From: an uncultured Azospirillum sp.
GTDB lineage: Bacteria > Pseudomonadota > Alphaproteobacteria > Azospirillales > Azospirillaceae
Reading direction: 5' to 3'
NCBI RefSeq assembly: GCF_946480385.1
Contig: NZ_CAMLJP010000022.1
Location: 1 to 64,000, forward strand
Length of the DNA: 64,000 bases
Each line of letters begins with the position of its first letter. Within the stretch, counting starts at the first letter, position 1. Positions 34,809 through 43,740 of the stretch are shown piece by piece. The notes beneath the pieces are model-generated. The model did not search any database. It had not been told where the DNA came from and saw only the letters and a program-made list of their open reading frames with translations. Made by a program: the position numbers and the translations under genes.

Positions 34809-36787
34809 AGCCGGTCACACGCCGGAAGGCCATGGCGGGAAGCGCCGCCGCGTCGCTGCTGGCAGCGATGCCACTGTCCACCTTCGCCACCAGATCCGGG
34901 AATGCCGCCATGCCCAACACCGCCGCCACTGGCGACCTGATCCTCGTCAACGCCAAGGTCACCACGCTCGACCGCGCCAACCCGCAGGCCAGCGCCATCG
35001 CCATCCGCGATGGCCGCTTCCTCGCCGTCGGCACGGAGGCCGAAGTGCGCGCCGCGGCGCCCCAGGCGACGGTGATCGATGCCAAGGGCCGGCGTGTGAT
35101 CCCCGGTCTGATCGACAGCCACATGCACATCATCCGCGGCGGCCTGAACTACAACATGGAGCTGCGCTGGGACGGCGTGCCGAGCCTCGCCGACGCCATG
35201 GCGATGCTGAAGCAGCAGGCGGCCATCACCCCGGCGCCGCAATGGGTCCGCGTCGTCGGCGGCTTCACCGAGCACCAGTTCGCCGAAAAGCGCCTGCCGA
35301 CCATCGAGGAGCTGAACGCCGCCGCCCCCGACACGCCGGTCTTCATCCTGCACCTCTACGACCGCGCCCTGCTGAACGCCGCGGCCCTGCGCGCCGTCGG
35401 CTACACCAAGGACACCCAGAACCCGCCGGGCGGCGAGATCGTCCGCGATGCCGGCGGCAACCCGACCGGCCTGCTGCTGGCCCAGCCCAACGCGACGATC
35501 CTCTATTCGACGCTGGCCAAGGGACCGAAGCTGCCGCCCGAATATCAGCTGAACTCCACCCGCCATTTCATGCGCGAGATGAACCGGCTGGGCGTGACCG
35601 GGGTGATCGACGCCGGCGGCGGCTTCCAGAATTATCCCGACGACTACGCCATCATCGAAAAGCTGCATGCCGACGGCGAACTGACCCTGCGCATCAGCTA
35701 CAACCTGTTCACCCAGAAGCCGAAGGAAGAGCTGGCCGACTTCGCCGGCTGGGCGTCGAAGGTCAAGCCCGGCGACGGTGACGACAGTTACCGCCACAAC
35801 GGCGCCGGTGAGATGCTGGTCTATTCCGCCGCCGACTTCGAGGATTTCCGCGTTGCCCGCCCGGACATGCCGCCGAACATGGAAGGCGATCTGGAGCCGG
35901 TGATCCGCCTGCTGGCCGAGAACCGCTGGCCCTGGCGCCTGCACGCCACCTACGACCAGACGATCAGCCGCGCGCTGGACGTGTTCGAGAAGGTCAACCG
36001 CGACATCCCGTTCGACGGTCTGCACTGGTTCTTCGACCACGCCGAGACGATCAGCGACCGCAACATCGACCGCATCGCCGCGCTTGGCGGCGGCATCGCC
36101 GTCCAGCACCGCATGGCCTATCAGGGCGAATATTTCGTCGAGCGCTATGGCACCAAGGAGGCCGAACGCACCCCGCCGATCGCCAAGATGATGGCGGCCG
36201 GTCTGCCGGTCGGCGCCGGCACCGACGCCACCCGCGTCGCCAGCTACAACCCGTGGGTCTCGCTGTCCTGGCTGGTGACCGGCAAGACGGTGGGCGGCCT
36301 CAGCCTCTATCCCCAGGCCAACCTGATGGACCGCGAAACCGCGCTGCGCCTGTGGACGGAGGCCAACACCTGGTTCTCCAACGAGCAGGGTAAGAAGGGC
36401 CAGATCAAGGCCGGCCAACTCGCCGACCTTGCCGTGCTGTCCGACGACTTCTTCTCGGTGTCGGAGGACCGCATCGCCCATCTGAACTCGGTGCTGACCA
36501 TCCTCGGCGGTGCCGTGGTGCATGGCGAGGGCGATTACGGCCCGCTGGCGCCGCAACTGCCCAAGCCGATGCCGGACTGGTCGCCGGTGCGGACCTTCGG
36601 CGGCTATTACAAGTCGGCCGACAATGCATCGGGCGACCAGCGCAAAGCGCTCGCCTCGGCCTGCGGCTGCGCCACCGGCTGCGGCGTCCACGGCCACGAC
36701 CACGCCGCCGCCTACGCCACCGACGTGCCCTCTGCCGACGTGCAGTCCTTCTGGGGTGCACTGGGCTGCGGCTGCTGGGCGGTGTAA
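34805..36787 (+). CDS. Tat-exported amidohydrolase (YtcJ-like) with Cys/His-rich C-terminus
   Basis: A 660-residue metal-dependent hydrolase of the amidohydrolase-3 class. TRRKAM (Arg6-Arg7) begins a twin-arginine signal that ends near residue 35. Metal ligands include His106 and His108 in LIDSHMHIIRGG, with HWFFDHAET and GAGTDATRVASYNPW farther on. After the barrel, residues about 617-660 form an unusual tail: ACGCATGCGVHGHDH and later ALGCGCWAV, together five cysteines and three histidines. This looks like a metal-binding appendage. ATGA overlap with xapX. Substrate unknown; an exported amide or formamide hydrolase is inferred. Confidence 0.9.
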   Translation: MKPVTRRKAMAGSAAASLLAAMPLSTFATRSGNAAMPNTAATGDLILVNAKVTTLDRANPQASAIAIRDGRFLAVGTEAEVRAAAPQATVIDAKGRRVIPGLIDSHMHIIRGGLNYNMELRWDGVPSLADAMAMLKQQAAITPAPQWVRVVGGFTEHQFAEKRLPTIEELNAAAPDTPVFILHLYDRALLNAAALRAVGYTKDTQNPPGGEIVRDAGGNPTGLLLAQPNATILYSTLAKGPKLPPEYQLNSTRHFMREMNRLGVTGVIDAGGGFQNYPDDYAIIEKLHADGELTLRISYNLFTQKPKEELADFAGWASKVKPGDGDDSYRHNGAGEMLVYSAADFEDFRVARPDMPPNMEGDLEPVIRLLAENRWPWRLHATYDQTISRALDVFEKVNRDIPFDGLHWFFDHAETISDRNIDRIAALGGGIAVQHRMAYQGEYFVERYGTKEAERTPPIAKMMAAGLPVGAGTDATRVASYNPWVSLSWLVTGKTVGGLSLYPQANLMDRETALRLWTEANTWFSNEQGKKGQIKAGQLADLAVLSDDFFSVSEDRIAHLNSVLTILGGAVVHGEGDYGPLAPQLPKPMPDWSPVRTFGGYYKSADNASGDQRKALASACGCATGCGVHGHDHAAAYATDVPSADVQSFWGALGCGCWAV

Positions 36788-36804
36788 GGCGGCCGCCCGA
36801 AGCT

Positions 36805-36827
36805 CCCTCTCCCGCCCCGGGAGAGGG
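36805..36827. repeat. Intergenic GC-rich palindromic repeat, copy 4
   Basis: CCCTCTCCCG-CCC-CGGGAGAGGG is a perfect 10-bp hairpin 17 bp after the amidohydrolase stop. It belongs to the hairpin family found in other gaps and separates the amidohydrolase from the DoxX gene. Confidence 0.7.
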
Positions 36828-36857
36828 CAATTACCCACAACCCGGAACACCCCCGCC

Positions 36858-37304
36858 ATGACCCTCCGCTCCTTCGAACGCCCGGCAGAGCGCATCGTCG
36901 ACCGCATCCTCGACTGGGACGGCACATGGCTGTTGGCCCGGCTGGCGCTGGTCGGAGCCTACCTCCTCGGCGGTCTGGTGAAGCTGACCGACTGGCCGGG
37001 CGCCGTCGCCGAACAGGCGCATTTCGGGCTCACGCCGCCGGCACTCTGGGCGGCGCTGACGATCCTGGTCGAGCTGGTCGGCCCGCTGCTGATCCTGCTG
37101 GACCGCGCGCTCTGGCTCGGCGCCGGCGCGCTCGGCGTCTTCACCGTTCTGGCCGCCTTGATCGCCAACGACTTCTGGACGATGGCGGGACCGGAGCGCT
37201 TCATGGCCACCAACGCCTTCTTCGAGCATGTCGGACTGGTCGGCGGCTTCGTCCTGGCGGCGATCATCTCGCGGATGCGCCGCCGCCTCGGCCCGAACGA
37301 CTGA
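36858..37304 (+). CDS. DoxX family membrane protein
   Basis: A 148-residue inner-membrane protein with four hydrophobic segments. LLARLALVGAYLLGGLVKL and the late EHVGLVGGFVLAAIISRM match DoxX/TQO-small-subunit-like proteins. GGAACACCCCCGCC precedes the ATG, a weak ribosome site. It lies 70 bp after the amidohydrolase and 14 bp before the YoaK gene. DoxX proteins have been tied to thiol and redox stress or quinone chemistry; the specific role here is inference. Confidence 0.85.
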   Translation: MTLRSFERPAERIVDRILDWDGTWLLARLALVGAYLLGGLVKLTDWPGAVAEQAHFGLTPPALWAALTILVELVGPLLILLDRALWLGAGALGVFTVLAALIANDFWTMAGPERFMATNAFFEHVGLVGGFVLAAIISRMRRRLGPND

Positions 37305-37318
37305 AAAGGAGAAGCACC

Positions 37319-38020
37319 ATGGCCCCGCCCTCTCCCCCTGTTGCGGCACCGCTGCCCTGGCTGCTGATGCTGCTGTCGGTGACGACCGGTCTGGTCGACG
37401 CCACCAGCGTGCTCGGCCTCGACAAGGTGTTCACCGCCAACATGACCGGCAACATCGTCTTCCTCGGCTTCGCCGCCGCCGGAACGCCGGGCTTCGATGT
37501 CGCCCCCTACCTGACGGCGATCTGCGCCTTCCTCATCGGCGCGCTGATCGCCGGCCGCACCGGAAAGGCCCATGCCGGCCGGCCGCTGCGGCGCTGGCTG
37601 CTGAAGGCCGCCGCCATCGAGGCCGGGCTGCTGTGGCTCGCCGCCGGACTTGCATGGCTGCGCCAGGGCGGCGAAGTCTCGCCGGCCAGCTTCTACGGCA
37701 TCATCCTGCTGACCGCGCTGGCGATGGGCTTCCGCAACGCGACGATCCGCCAGCTGAAGGTGCCGGACCTGACCACCACGGTGCTGACCCTGACGCTGAC
37801 CGGTCTGGCGGCTGATTCCCGGCTGGCCGGCGGAACCGACACCAACTGGATCCGCCGCATCGGCAGCGTCGTCGCCATCTTCATCGGCGCCGCCATCGGT
37901 GCCGCGCTGGTGGCGCACAGCGGCCTCGCCGCGCCGCTGCTGCTGGCCGGCGCGCTGGGTCTGGTCGGCACCGCCGCCTGCGCCCTGCATCCCGCCGCCA
38001 CCACCCCGGCCGCCGCCTGA
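37319..38020 (+). CDS. YoaK/DUF1275 family membrane protein
   Basis: A 233-residue protein with about six hydrophobic segments. TTGLVDATSVLGLDKVFTANMTGN with its VDATSVLGL and FTANMTGNIVFLG core is diagnostic of DUF1275, as is GFRNATIRQLKVPDLTTTVLT in the second half. AAAAGGAG is ideally placed before the ATG at 37319. It is 14 bp after doxX and 40 bp before the antiporter. Transport function is suspected for the family but unproved. Confidence 0.9.
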   Translation: MAPPSPPVAAPLPWLLMLLSVTTGLVDATSVLGLDKVFTANMTGNIVFLGFAAAGTPGFDVAPYLTAICAFLIGALIAGRTGKAHAGRPLRRWLLKAAAIEAGLLWLAAGLAWLRQGGEVSPASFYGIILLTALAMGFRNATIRQLKVPDLTTTVLTLTLTGLAADSRLAGGTDTNWIRRIGSVVAIFIGAAIGAALVAHSGLAAPLLLAGALGLVGTAACALHPAATTPAAA

Positions 38021-38060
38021 TCCCGTTGCCCCTTCCGAAGCAGAACAGCGGACCCCCAGC

Positions 38061-39665
38061 ATGTCGCCATCCGGTCAGTTCGAACTCGTCCTTGGCCTGA
38101 TGGCGGCGATCATCGTGCTGGAATTGGCGGCCAAGCGTCTGCGCATGCCGCCGTCGGCCGTTCTGGTGCTGGGCGGCATCGCGCTCGCGCTCATCCCCGG
38201 ACTGCCGGAGATCACGCCCGATCCCGACCTGACCCTGCTGCTGTTCCTGCCGCCGCTGCTGTTCGCCAGCGCCTATTTCACGGTGTGGAGCGATTTCCGC
38301 GCCAACCTGCGCATCATCCTTCAGCTTGCCGTCGGCGCGGTTGCCTTCACCACGCTGGCGATCGGGGTGGCAGCCCATCTGGTGATGCCGTCGCTCCCCT
38401 GGGCGGCTTGTTTCACGCTGGGCGCCATCCTGTCGCCGCCCGACGCGGTGGCGGCCAAGGCGGTGCTGAAGGGCCTGCCGCTGCCGCCGCGCATCGTCAC
38501 CCTGCTGGAGGGCGAAAGCCTGGTGAACGACGCCACCGGGCTGGTGCTGTTCCGCATCGCCATCGCCGCCGGGATGACCGGCAGCTTCGACGCCGCCGAC
38601 GCCTCGCTGGAGTTCCTGTGGCTGGCGATCGGCGGGGTGGCGGCCGGCGTGGTCTTCGGCCACATCGCGGCCTTGGCTCTGGGCCGCCTGCGCGACGTGC
38701 CGCTCGGCATCGTCGGCGGCTTCCTCGCCGCCTGGGGCAGCTATCTGGGCGGCGAGGCGCTGCATGTGTCGGGCGTGCTCGCCACCGTCGGCTGCGGGCT
38801 GGTGATGGGCCGGCGCCAGCACGATCTGTTCACCGCGCAGCTGCGCACCCACGCCAACGCGGTGTGGACGGTGGCGGTGTTCATCATGGAATCGATGGTC
38901 TTCATCATCATCGGCCTGTCGCTGCGTGGCGTGCTGGGCCGGCTGGCGGAGGCCGGGACCGGCATGACGGACCTGCTGCCGATGATCGTCGCCGTGGCGC
39001 TGGCGATGATCCTGTCGCGCTTCGCCTGGCTCTTCCCCTCGACCTACCTGCCGCGCTTCCTGTTCCCGAGCTTACGCCGCCGTGATCCCTATCCGTCGGC
39101 GGCGGTACCGGCGATCATGGGCTGGGCGGCGATCCGCGGCGTGGTCAGCCTCGCCGTCGCCCTGTCGGTCCCGGCGGAGTTCCCCGGCCGCGACATCATC
39201 CTGGCGACGACTTGGGCGGTGATCCTGCTGTCGATCCTGGGGCAGGCGACCACGCTGGCCCCGCTGATCCGCATGATGCGGCTGGGCGGCTTCACCCTGG
39301 AGCGCCGCCCGACCCTGTCGGAATCGGAAACCCGCATCCGCATGGCCCGCGCCGCGCTGGAGGCGGTGCGCCACCGCTCCGGCACGCCGGACGGCCGCCA
39401 GCGCCACCCCCGCCTGCTCGAACAATACGGCCACCGCGCCACCATGGCCGAGCGCTTCCACGAGAGCGAAGGCATGCTGACGGAGGACCGGCGCGAGCAT
39501 TTCGCCGCCGTCCTGGCCGCCAACCGCGCCGCCCGCGCCGAGATCCTGGGCCTGCACCGCGGTGGCCGCATCCATGACACCGTCCTCCACCGCCTGGAGG
39601 CCGAACTGGACCTTGAGGAACTCAGCGCCGAGCAGGCGCTGGCGGAGGGAGAGGCTGGGGGATAA
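38061..39665 (+). CDS. Na+/H+ antiporter, CPA1 family
   Basis: A 534-residue monovalent cation/proton antiporter. About 12 membrane helices span residues 5-410 with the ion-site motifs LSPPDAVAAKAVL and LEGESLVNDATGLV. A hydrophilic cytoplasmic tail of about 120 residues follows, rich in Arg and Glu. It closes the seven-gene set and converges on the SDR gene with only 25 bp between stops. Expected role: pH or sodium homeostasis, possibly against ammonia or acid released by the upstream hydrolases. Confidence 0.92.
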   Translation: MSPSGQFELVLGLMAAIIVLELAAKRLRMPPSAVLVLGGIALALIPGLPEITPDPDLTLLLFLPPLLFASAYFTVWSDFRANLRIILQLAVGAVAFTTLAIGVAAHLVMPSLPWAACFTLGAILSPPDAVAAKAVLKGLPLPPRIVTLLEGESLVNDATGLVLFRIAIAAGMTGSFDAADASLEFLWLAIGGVAAGVVFGHIAALALGRLRDVPLGIVGGFLAAWGSYLGGEALHVSGVLATVGCGLVMGRRQHDLFTAQLRTHANAVWTVAVFIMESMVFIIIGLSLRGVLGRLAEAGTGMTDLLPMIVAVALAMILSRFAWLFPSTYLPRFLFPSLRRRDPYPSAAVPAIMGWAAIRGVVSLAVALSVPAEFPGRDIILATTWAVILLSILGQATTLAPLIRMMRLGGFTLERRPTLSESETRIRMARAALEAVRHRSGTPDGRQRHPRLLEQYGHRATMAERFHESEGMLTEDRREHFAAVLAANRAARAEILGLHRGGRIHDTVLHRLEAELDLEELSAEQALAEGEAGG

Positions 39666-39690
39666 CCGGTGCGCCCGCCGCCCCGGTACG

Positions 39691-40419
39691 TCACACCAGA
39701 CGTCCACCGCCATCGACGTGCAAGACCTCGCCGTTCATATAGCCGTTGTCGAGCAACAGCAGGATCGCCTGGGCGACCTCGTCGGCCCTGCCGATCCGGC
39801 CACCGGGCAGGCTCTGGGCGGCCTGGACCAACAAGCCGCTGCGCGCAGCCTCGCCCATGACGTCGAACAGCGGGGTATCCACGAAGCCGGGCGCGATGAC
39901 GTTTACGCGGATGGGCTTCAACTCCAACGCCAGAGCCTGCGCGAAGGCCTCGATCCCGCGCACCGCCGCGGCCACCACTGAGAAGCCGGCGGACGGCCGG
40001 TCGGAGAACTGGCCACCGGTCAGAACGATGGAGCCGGTCGGCGACATCTGCGGCAAGGCGGCCTTGATGGCGTAGAGCGGCCCGGCGATCCGCTCCTGCA
40101 ACGCGGCCAGCAAGACGTCCGGGTCGGTGACGGCGAGGGGGCCGCCGCCCAGGGCACCGGCGGTGATAACCAGATGATCGACCGGATCGCCCTCGGCGAA
40201 CACGCTCTCCACCATACGGCGATCGGTGATATCGGCAATGGCGGTCCGCGCGCCAAGAGGTGCGGCGGCGGCGGCGAGTTTGGCCGGGGTGCGTCCAACC
40301 AAGGTCACGCGAGCGCCGCGGGCGTGTGCCGCGGTGGCGGTGGCGAGGCCGATCCCCGTGGCGCCGCCGAATACGACGACATGTGCATCCTTCAAGGGGT
40401 CATGAGCAGTCGGAGTCAT
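39691..40419 (-). CDS. SDR family oxidoreductase lacking the YxxxK motif
   Basis: A 242-residue Rossmann-fold protein of the short-chain dehydrogenase/reductase superfamily. The cofactor motif is VVVFGGATGIGLATA and the NAG-equivalent is VITAGALGGG. The catalytic Ser region is VLTGGQFS, but where Tyr-x-x-x-Lys is expected the sequence reads SVVAAAVRGIEAFAQALA, so the catalytic Tyr and Lys are missing. RVNVIAPGFVDTPL is normal. Such YxxxK-less SDRs exist as a distinct group. Start at ATG 40419 (MTPTAHDPL) is preferred to one 17 codons upstream that would run into the regulator's promoter. Divergent from a LysR regulator, its likely controller. Confidence 0.85.
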   Translation of the reverse strand: MTPTAHDPLKDAHVVVFGGATGIGLATATAAHARGARVTLVGRTPAKLAAAAAPLGARTAIADITDRRMVESVFAEGDPVDHLVITAGALGGGPLAVTDPDVLLAALQERIAGPLYAIKAALPQMSPTGSIVLTGGQFSDRPSAGFSVVAAAVRGIEAFAQALALELKPIRVNVIAPGFVDTPLFDVMGEAARSGLLVQAAQSLPGGRIGRADEVAQAILLLLDNGYMNGEVLHVDGGGRLV

Positions 40420-40452
40420 GAAAAGGGCCTTTCCAGCGGAAGTGACGGCTGC

Positions 40453-40487
40453 TGGAATAGGCCATTCCAATTCATCCCAGAACTGGG
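40453..40487. promoter_or_regulatory. Two inverted repeats between SDR and LysR genes
   Basis: TGGAAT-AGGCC-ATTCCA (40453-40469) and CCCAG-AA-CTGGG (40476-40487) lie side by side in the 104-bp divergent gap. Position and symmetry suit LysR binding sites controlling both promoters. Confidence 0.5.
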
Positions 40488-40523
40488 TATAGCTGACTAG
40501 GCCTTATGCCAAGGAGGCATGAG

Positions 40524-41438
40524 TTGGATCGGCTTCACGCCCTGCGGCTGTTTACCCGCGTCGTCGAACTCGGCAGTTTTTCTGCGGTCGCCCGCGAAGC
40601 GCGCATTTCCCAGCCAACGGTGAGCAAGATCATTGCCGCCCTGGAGCGAGATATCGGCGTGCGGCTGATCGAGCGGACGACAACCAGCCTCTCCACGACC
40701 AATGAAGGCCGGCGCTTCTATCGGCGCTGCCGCCAACTGGCCGACGACTATGCCGACGCCATCGCGGAGGTTCGCGGACAAGTGCAGCAGGTGATCGGCA
40801 AGCTCACGGTCAGCGCTCCCCTGGGCTTCGGCGAACTCCGGCTCAACGCGCTGGTGACGGCCTTTCTAAGCCAGCATCCGGGAATCGAAATCGAGCTGAT
40901 CCTGAATGATCGGAAGGTCGATCTCGTCGAGGAGGGCGTCGATGTCGCGGTCCGGATAGGGGGGCCGTTGCCGCCGGACGCCGTGGCGCGCGAGGTCGCG
41001 ACCTCTCCGCGTGTGTTGGTCGCCTCGACCGGCTACCTCGCGGGAGCGCCGGTTCTACGCCACCCCGGTGATGTTGAAAGGCACCCCTATATCGGCTACG
41101 CCGGGCTGGAGACCCGCGGGACCCTCACCTTCACCAATGGTGCGGAGCATGTTTCGGTCGCCACCGTCGGCCCCTATCGGGTCAACAGTTCCCTGTCGTT
41201 GCGGCAGTGCTTTCTCGATGGCATTGGAATCGGCAGCGCGCCGGCGTGGCTGGTTCAGGACTTGATAGAGAAGGGCGACCTCGTTCAGTTGCTGCCGGAA
41301 TGGACATTGCCGTCCCAAAGCATCCATCTGCTGTACCCGACACGGCGCTACCTCCCGCGGCGGACCCAGGTGTTCCTTCAATCCATGACGGCGGCCATCC
41401 GTGCACTCCCGGGATTTACCCTGCCGGACGCCGCCTGA
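40524..41438 (+). CDS. LysR family transcriptional regulator
   Basis: A 304-residue regulator with an N-terminal winged helix (LRLFTRVVELGSFSAVARE, then ARISQPTVSKIIAALE) and a LysR substrate-binding domain with LTVSAPLGFGELRLNALV and VDVAVRIGG. An ATG at 40506 has no ribosome site, whereas AAGGAGG lies 6 bases before the TTG at 40524, which begins the normal (M)DRLHALRLF; the TTG start is therefore chosen. Divergent from the SDR gene, as usual for the pair. It most resembles the CrgA/DmlR-like group that controls an adjacent dehydrogenase. Confidence 0.9.
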   Translation: MDRLHALRLFTRVVELGSFSAVAREARISQPTVSKIIAALERDIGVRLIERTTTSLSTTNEGRRFYRRCRQLADDYADAIAEVRGQVQQVIGKLTVSAPLGFGELRLNALVTAFLSQHPGIEIELILNDRKVDLVEEGVDVAVRIGGPLPPDAVAREVATSPRVLVASTGYLAGAPVLRHPGDVERHPYIGYAGLETRGTLTFTNGAEHVSVATVGPYRVNSSLSLRQCFLDGIGIGSAPAWLVQDLIEKGDLVQLLPEWTLPSQSIHLLYPTRRYLPRRTQVFLQSMTAAIRALPGFTLPDAA

Positions 41439-41502
41439 TCCGACGGTGTGAGCCCAAGCGAGGTTCTTCAGGCATCACTCACCCGCCATTCCCCGCCGGC
41501 AC

Positions 41503-41553
41503 CACCCACGGCATCCCCCCTCTGCCCGAAGGGAGAGGAAGATGCCGTGGGTG
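41503..41553. terminator. Hairpin between convergent LysR and ornithine cyclodeaminase genes
   Basis: CACCCACGGCATC (41503-41515) pairs perfectly with GATGCCGTGGGTG (41541-41553). The loop contains CCCCTCT...GGGAGAGG, again the core of the window's hairpin family. It lies between two converging genes and likely acts as a bidirectional terminator. Confidence 0.75.
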
Positions 41554-41566
41554 TATGGGAATTCCC

Positions 41567-42631
41567 CTAAGCCGCCTCTCCCACCGGCGCCGGTTTCGCC
41601 GCCCGCAGGATCATGCCGAACAGGTCGCGCGGCTCGTCCGGGTCGGCCAGCATGTCCAGATTCTCGTAGAAGCCGGTCCCCGCCACCTTGTCGCGGACAT
41701 AGCGCAGGGCGGAAAAATCCTCCGTCGCGAAACCGACCGAATCGAACAGCGTAATCTGCCGCGCGTCGCGCCGGCCGACCGCCTGCCCGGTCATCACCGT
41801 CCACAGCTCCGTCACCGGATGGTCGGGGGCCAGCTGCTGGATTTCGCCCTCGATCCGCGTCTGCGGCGGATATTCGACGAAGATGTCGGACCGCAGCAGG
41901 ATGTCGCGGTGCAGCTCCGTCTTGCCGGGGCAGTCGCCGCCGACCGCGTTGATGTGCACGCCGGCCCCGACCATGTTGTCGGTCAGGATGGTGGCATACT
42001 GCTTGTCGGCGGTGACGGTGGTGATGATCTGCGCGCCTTCCACCGCCTCCTCGGTCGATTTGCAGGCGGTGATCTCGAAGCCCTGGTCGCGCAGGTTGCG
42101 CACGCATTTCTGCGTCGCCGCCGGGTCGATGTCGTAGAGCCGCAGCTTCCGGATTCCCAGCAGCGCCTTGAAGGCCAGCGCCTGAAACTCCGCCTGCGCC
42201 CCGTTGCCGATGATCGCCATGCAGGTCGCATCCTTCGGCGCCAGATGCTTGGCGGCGACGGCCGACGTCGCGGCGGTGCGCAGCGCCGTCAGGATGGTCA
42301 TCTCGGTCATCAGCACCGGATAGCCGTTGCCGACATCGGCCAGCACGCCGAAGGCGGTGACGGTCTGGCGCCCTTCCCGCGTGTTCTTCGGATGGCCGTT
42401 GACATACTTGAAGCCATAGGTGCGGCCGTCGCTGGTCGGCATCAGCTCGATCACGCCTTCCGCGCTGTGCGAGGCCACCCGCGGCGTCTTGTCGAAGCTC
42501 TCCCAGCGGCGGAAATCCTCCTCGACATAGGCCGACAGCTCGGTCAGGAAGCGCTCCACGCCGATGTGCAGCACCAGCTTCATCATGTGGTCGACGCTGA
42601 CGAAGGGAACGAGGTTCAGGTTCGGGATCAT
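41567..42631 (-). CDS. ocd: Ornithine cyclodeaminase
   Basis: A 354-residue NAD-dependent enzyme that converts ornithine to proline and ammonia. It has the ornithine cyclodeaminase/mu-crystallin fold: substrate-site Arg/Lys region YGFKYVNGHPKN near the N-terminus, AIIGNGAQAEFQALAF as the dinucleotide motif, and INAVGGDCPGKTEL with the catalytic Asp. Length fits Rhizobiales/Azospirillum homologues. It lies 19 bp after the arginase gene and completes the route arginine to proline. Confidence 0.93.
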   Translation of the reverse strand: MIPNLNLVPFVSVDHMMKLVLHIGVERFLTELSAYVEEDFRRWESFDKTPRVASHSAEGVIELMPTSDGRTYGFKYVNGHPKNTREGRQTVTAFGVLADVGNGYPVLMTEMTILTALRTAATSAVAAKHLAPKDATCMAIIGNGAQAEFQALAFKALLGIRKLRLYDIDPAATQKCVRNLRDQGFEITACKSTEEAVEGAQIITTVTADKQYATILTDNMVGAGVHINAVGGDCPGKTELHRDILLRSDIFVEYPPQTRIEGEIQQLAPDHPVTELWTVMTGQAVGRRDARQITLFDSVGFATEDFSALRYVRDKVAGTGFYENLDMLADPDEPRDLFGMILRAAKPAPVGEAA

Positions 42632-42650
42632 GGTCGGACGCTCCGTTCGT

Positions 42651-43601
42651 TCAGAAGCTGCGGGTGGGATAGTCGAGAACGCGGCGCCCCATCAGGCTCG
42701 CCAGCAGTTCCACCATCAGGGTCGCGGTCCGGCCGCGCTCGTCCAGGAAGGGGTTCAGCTCCACCAGATCCACGCTGCTGACCAGACCGGTGTCGTGCAG
42801 CATCTCCATGACCAGATGCGCCTCGCGGAAGGTGGCGCCGCCGGGGACCGTGGTGCCGACGCCGGGGGCGATGCCGGGATCGAGGAAATCAACGTCCAGG
42901 CTGACATGCAGCAGCCCGTCCGCCTCCACCACCCGCCGCAGGAACGGACGCAGCAGAGCGACGATGCCGTGCTCGTCGATCTTGCGCATGTCATGGACGG
43001 TGATGCCGGACGTCTCCAGCGCCCGCCGTTCGGCCGGATCGACACTGCGGATGCCCATCATGCAGACATTGTGCGGGTCGAGCCGGGCCGGCGGCGGCGG
43101 GAAATAGCCGTCGAAGCCGGCCCGGCCGGTGGCGTAGGCCATCGGCACGCCATGGAGATTGCCGCTCTCCGTCGTCTCCAGCGTGTGGAAGTCCGGGTGC
43201 GCGTCCAGCCACAGCACGAACAGCGGGCGCCGCATCTCGGCGGCGCGCTGCGCCAGACCCGTCAGGGTGCCGGCGGCAAGGCTGTGGTCGCCGCCCATGA
43301 AGATCGGCATGGCATCCTGGCCGCCGCTCGCCTCATAGGCCACCTGGGTCAGCGCCGCGGTCCAGCCCGCCACCTCCGGCAGGAATTTCAGCGCGGCGTT
43401 GCCATGCGCCATCGGCCGCTGCGGCAGCGGCGCCACATTGCCGAGATCGGTCACGCTGTGGCCGAGGTCCGACAGCGCCTTCGCGATGCCGGCGGTGCGG
43501 AAGGCGCTGGGTCCCATTTCGCAGCCCAGCCGGCCCGCCCCGTCCTGCACCGGCACGCCGACCAGCCGGCACTGCTTCGTCTTTGTCTTCTGGTAGGACA
43601 T
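42651..43601 (-). CDS. rocF: Arginase
   Basis: A 316-residue manganese hydrolase that cleaves arginine to ornithine and urea. Metal-binding motifs are all present: GGDHSLAAG, LWLDAHPDFHT and SLDVDFLDP. The guanidino-site region SGNLHGVPMA follows. Closely spaced with ornithine cyclodeaminase and divergent from an Lrp-type regulator, so arginine-induced expression is expected. Agmatinase-like specificity is less likely given the neighbour. Confidence 0.93.
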   Translation of the reverse strand: MSYQKTKTKQCRLVGVPVQDGAGRLGCEMGPSAFRTAGIAKALSDLGHSVTDLGNVAPLPQRPMAHGNAALKFLPEVAGWTAALTQVAYEASGGQDAMPIFMGGDHSLAAGTLTGLAQRAAEMRRPLFVLWLDAHPDFHTLETTESGNLHGVPMAYATGRAGFDGYFPPPPARLDPHNVCMMGIRSVDPAERRALETSGITVHDMRKIDEHGIVALLRPFLRRVVEADGLLHVSLDVDFLDPGIAPGVGTTVPGGATFREAHLVMEMLHDTGLVSSVDLVELNPFLDERGRTATLMVELLASLMGRRVLDYPTRSF

Positions 43602-43740
43602 TGTTTGGTCTCTTGCCTGTTCCTCTCACCAGCAAACCACAAGCTTCCGGCGGAACGGACAGGGCAATTTGACAAATGTCGCCATTCGCCCTACCAAACT
43701 GGACAGCCAAGCTTGCCAGAATGCCGAAGAGCCTAAGACC

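Noticed and set aside
34568..36925. Long minus-strand frame opposite xapX and the amidohydrolase
   Set aside because: It overlaps well-supported genes along its whole length and has no recognisable domain.
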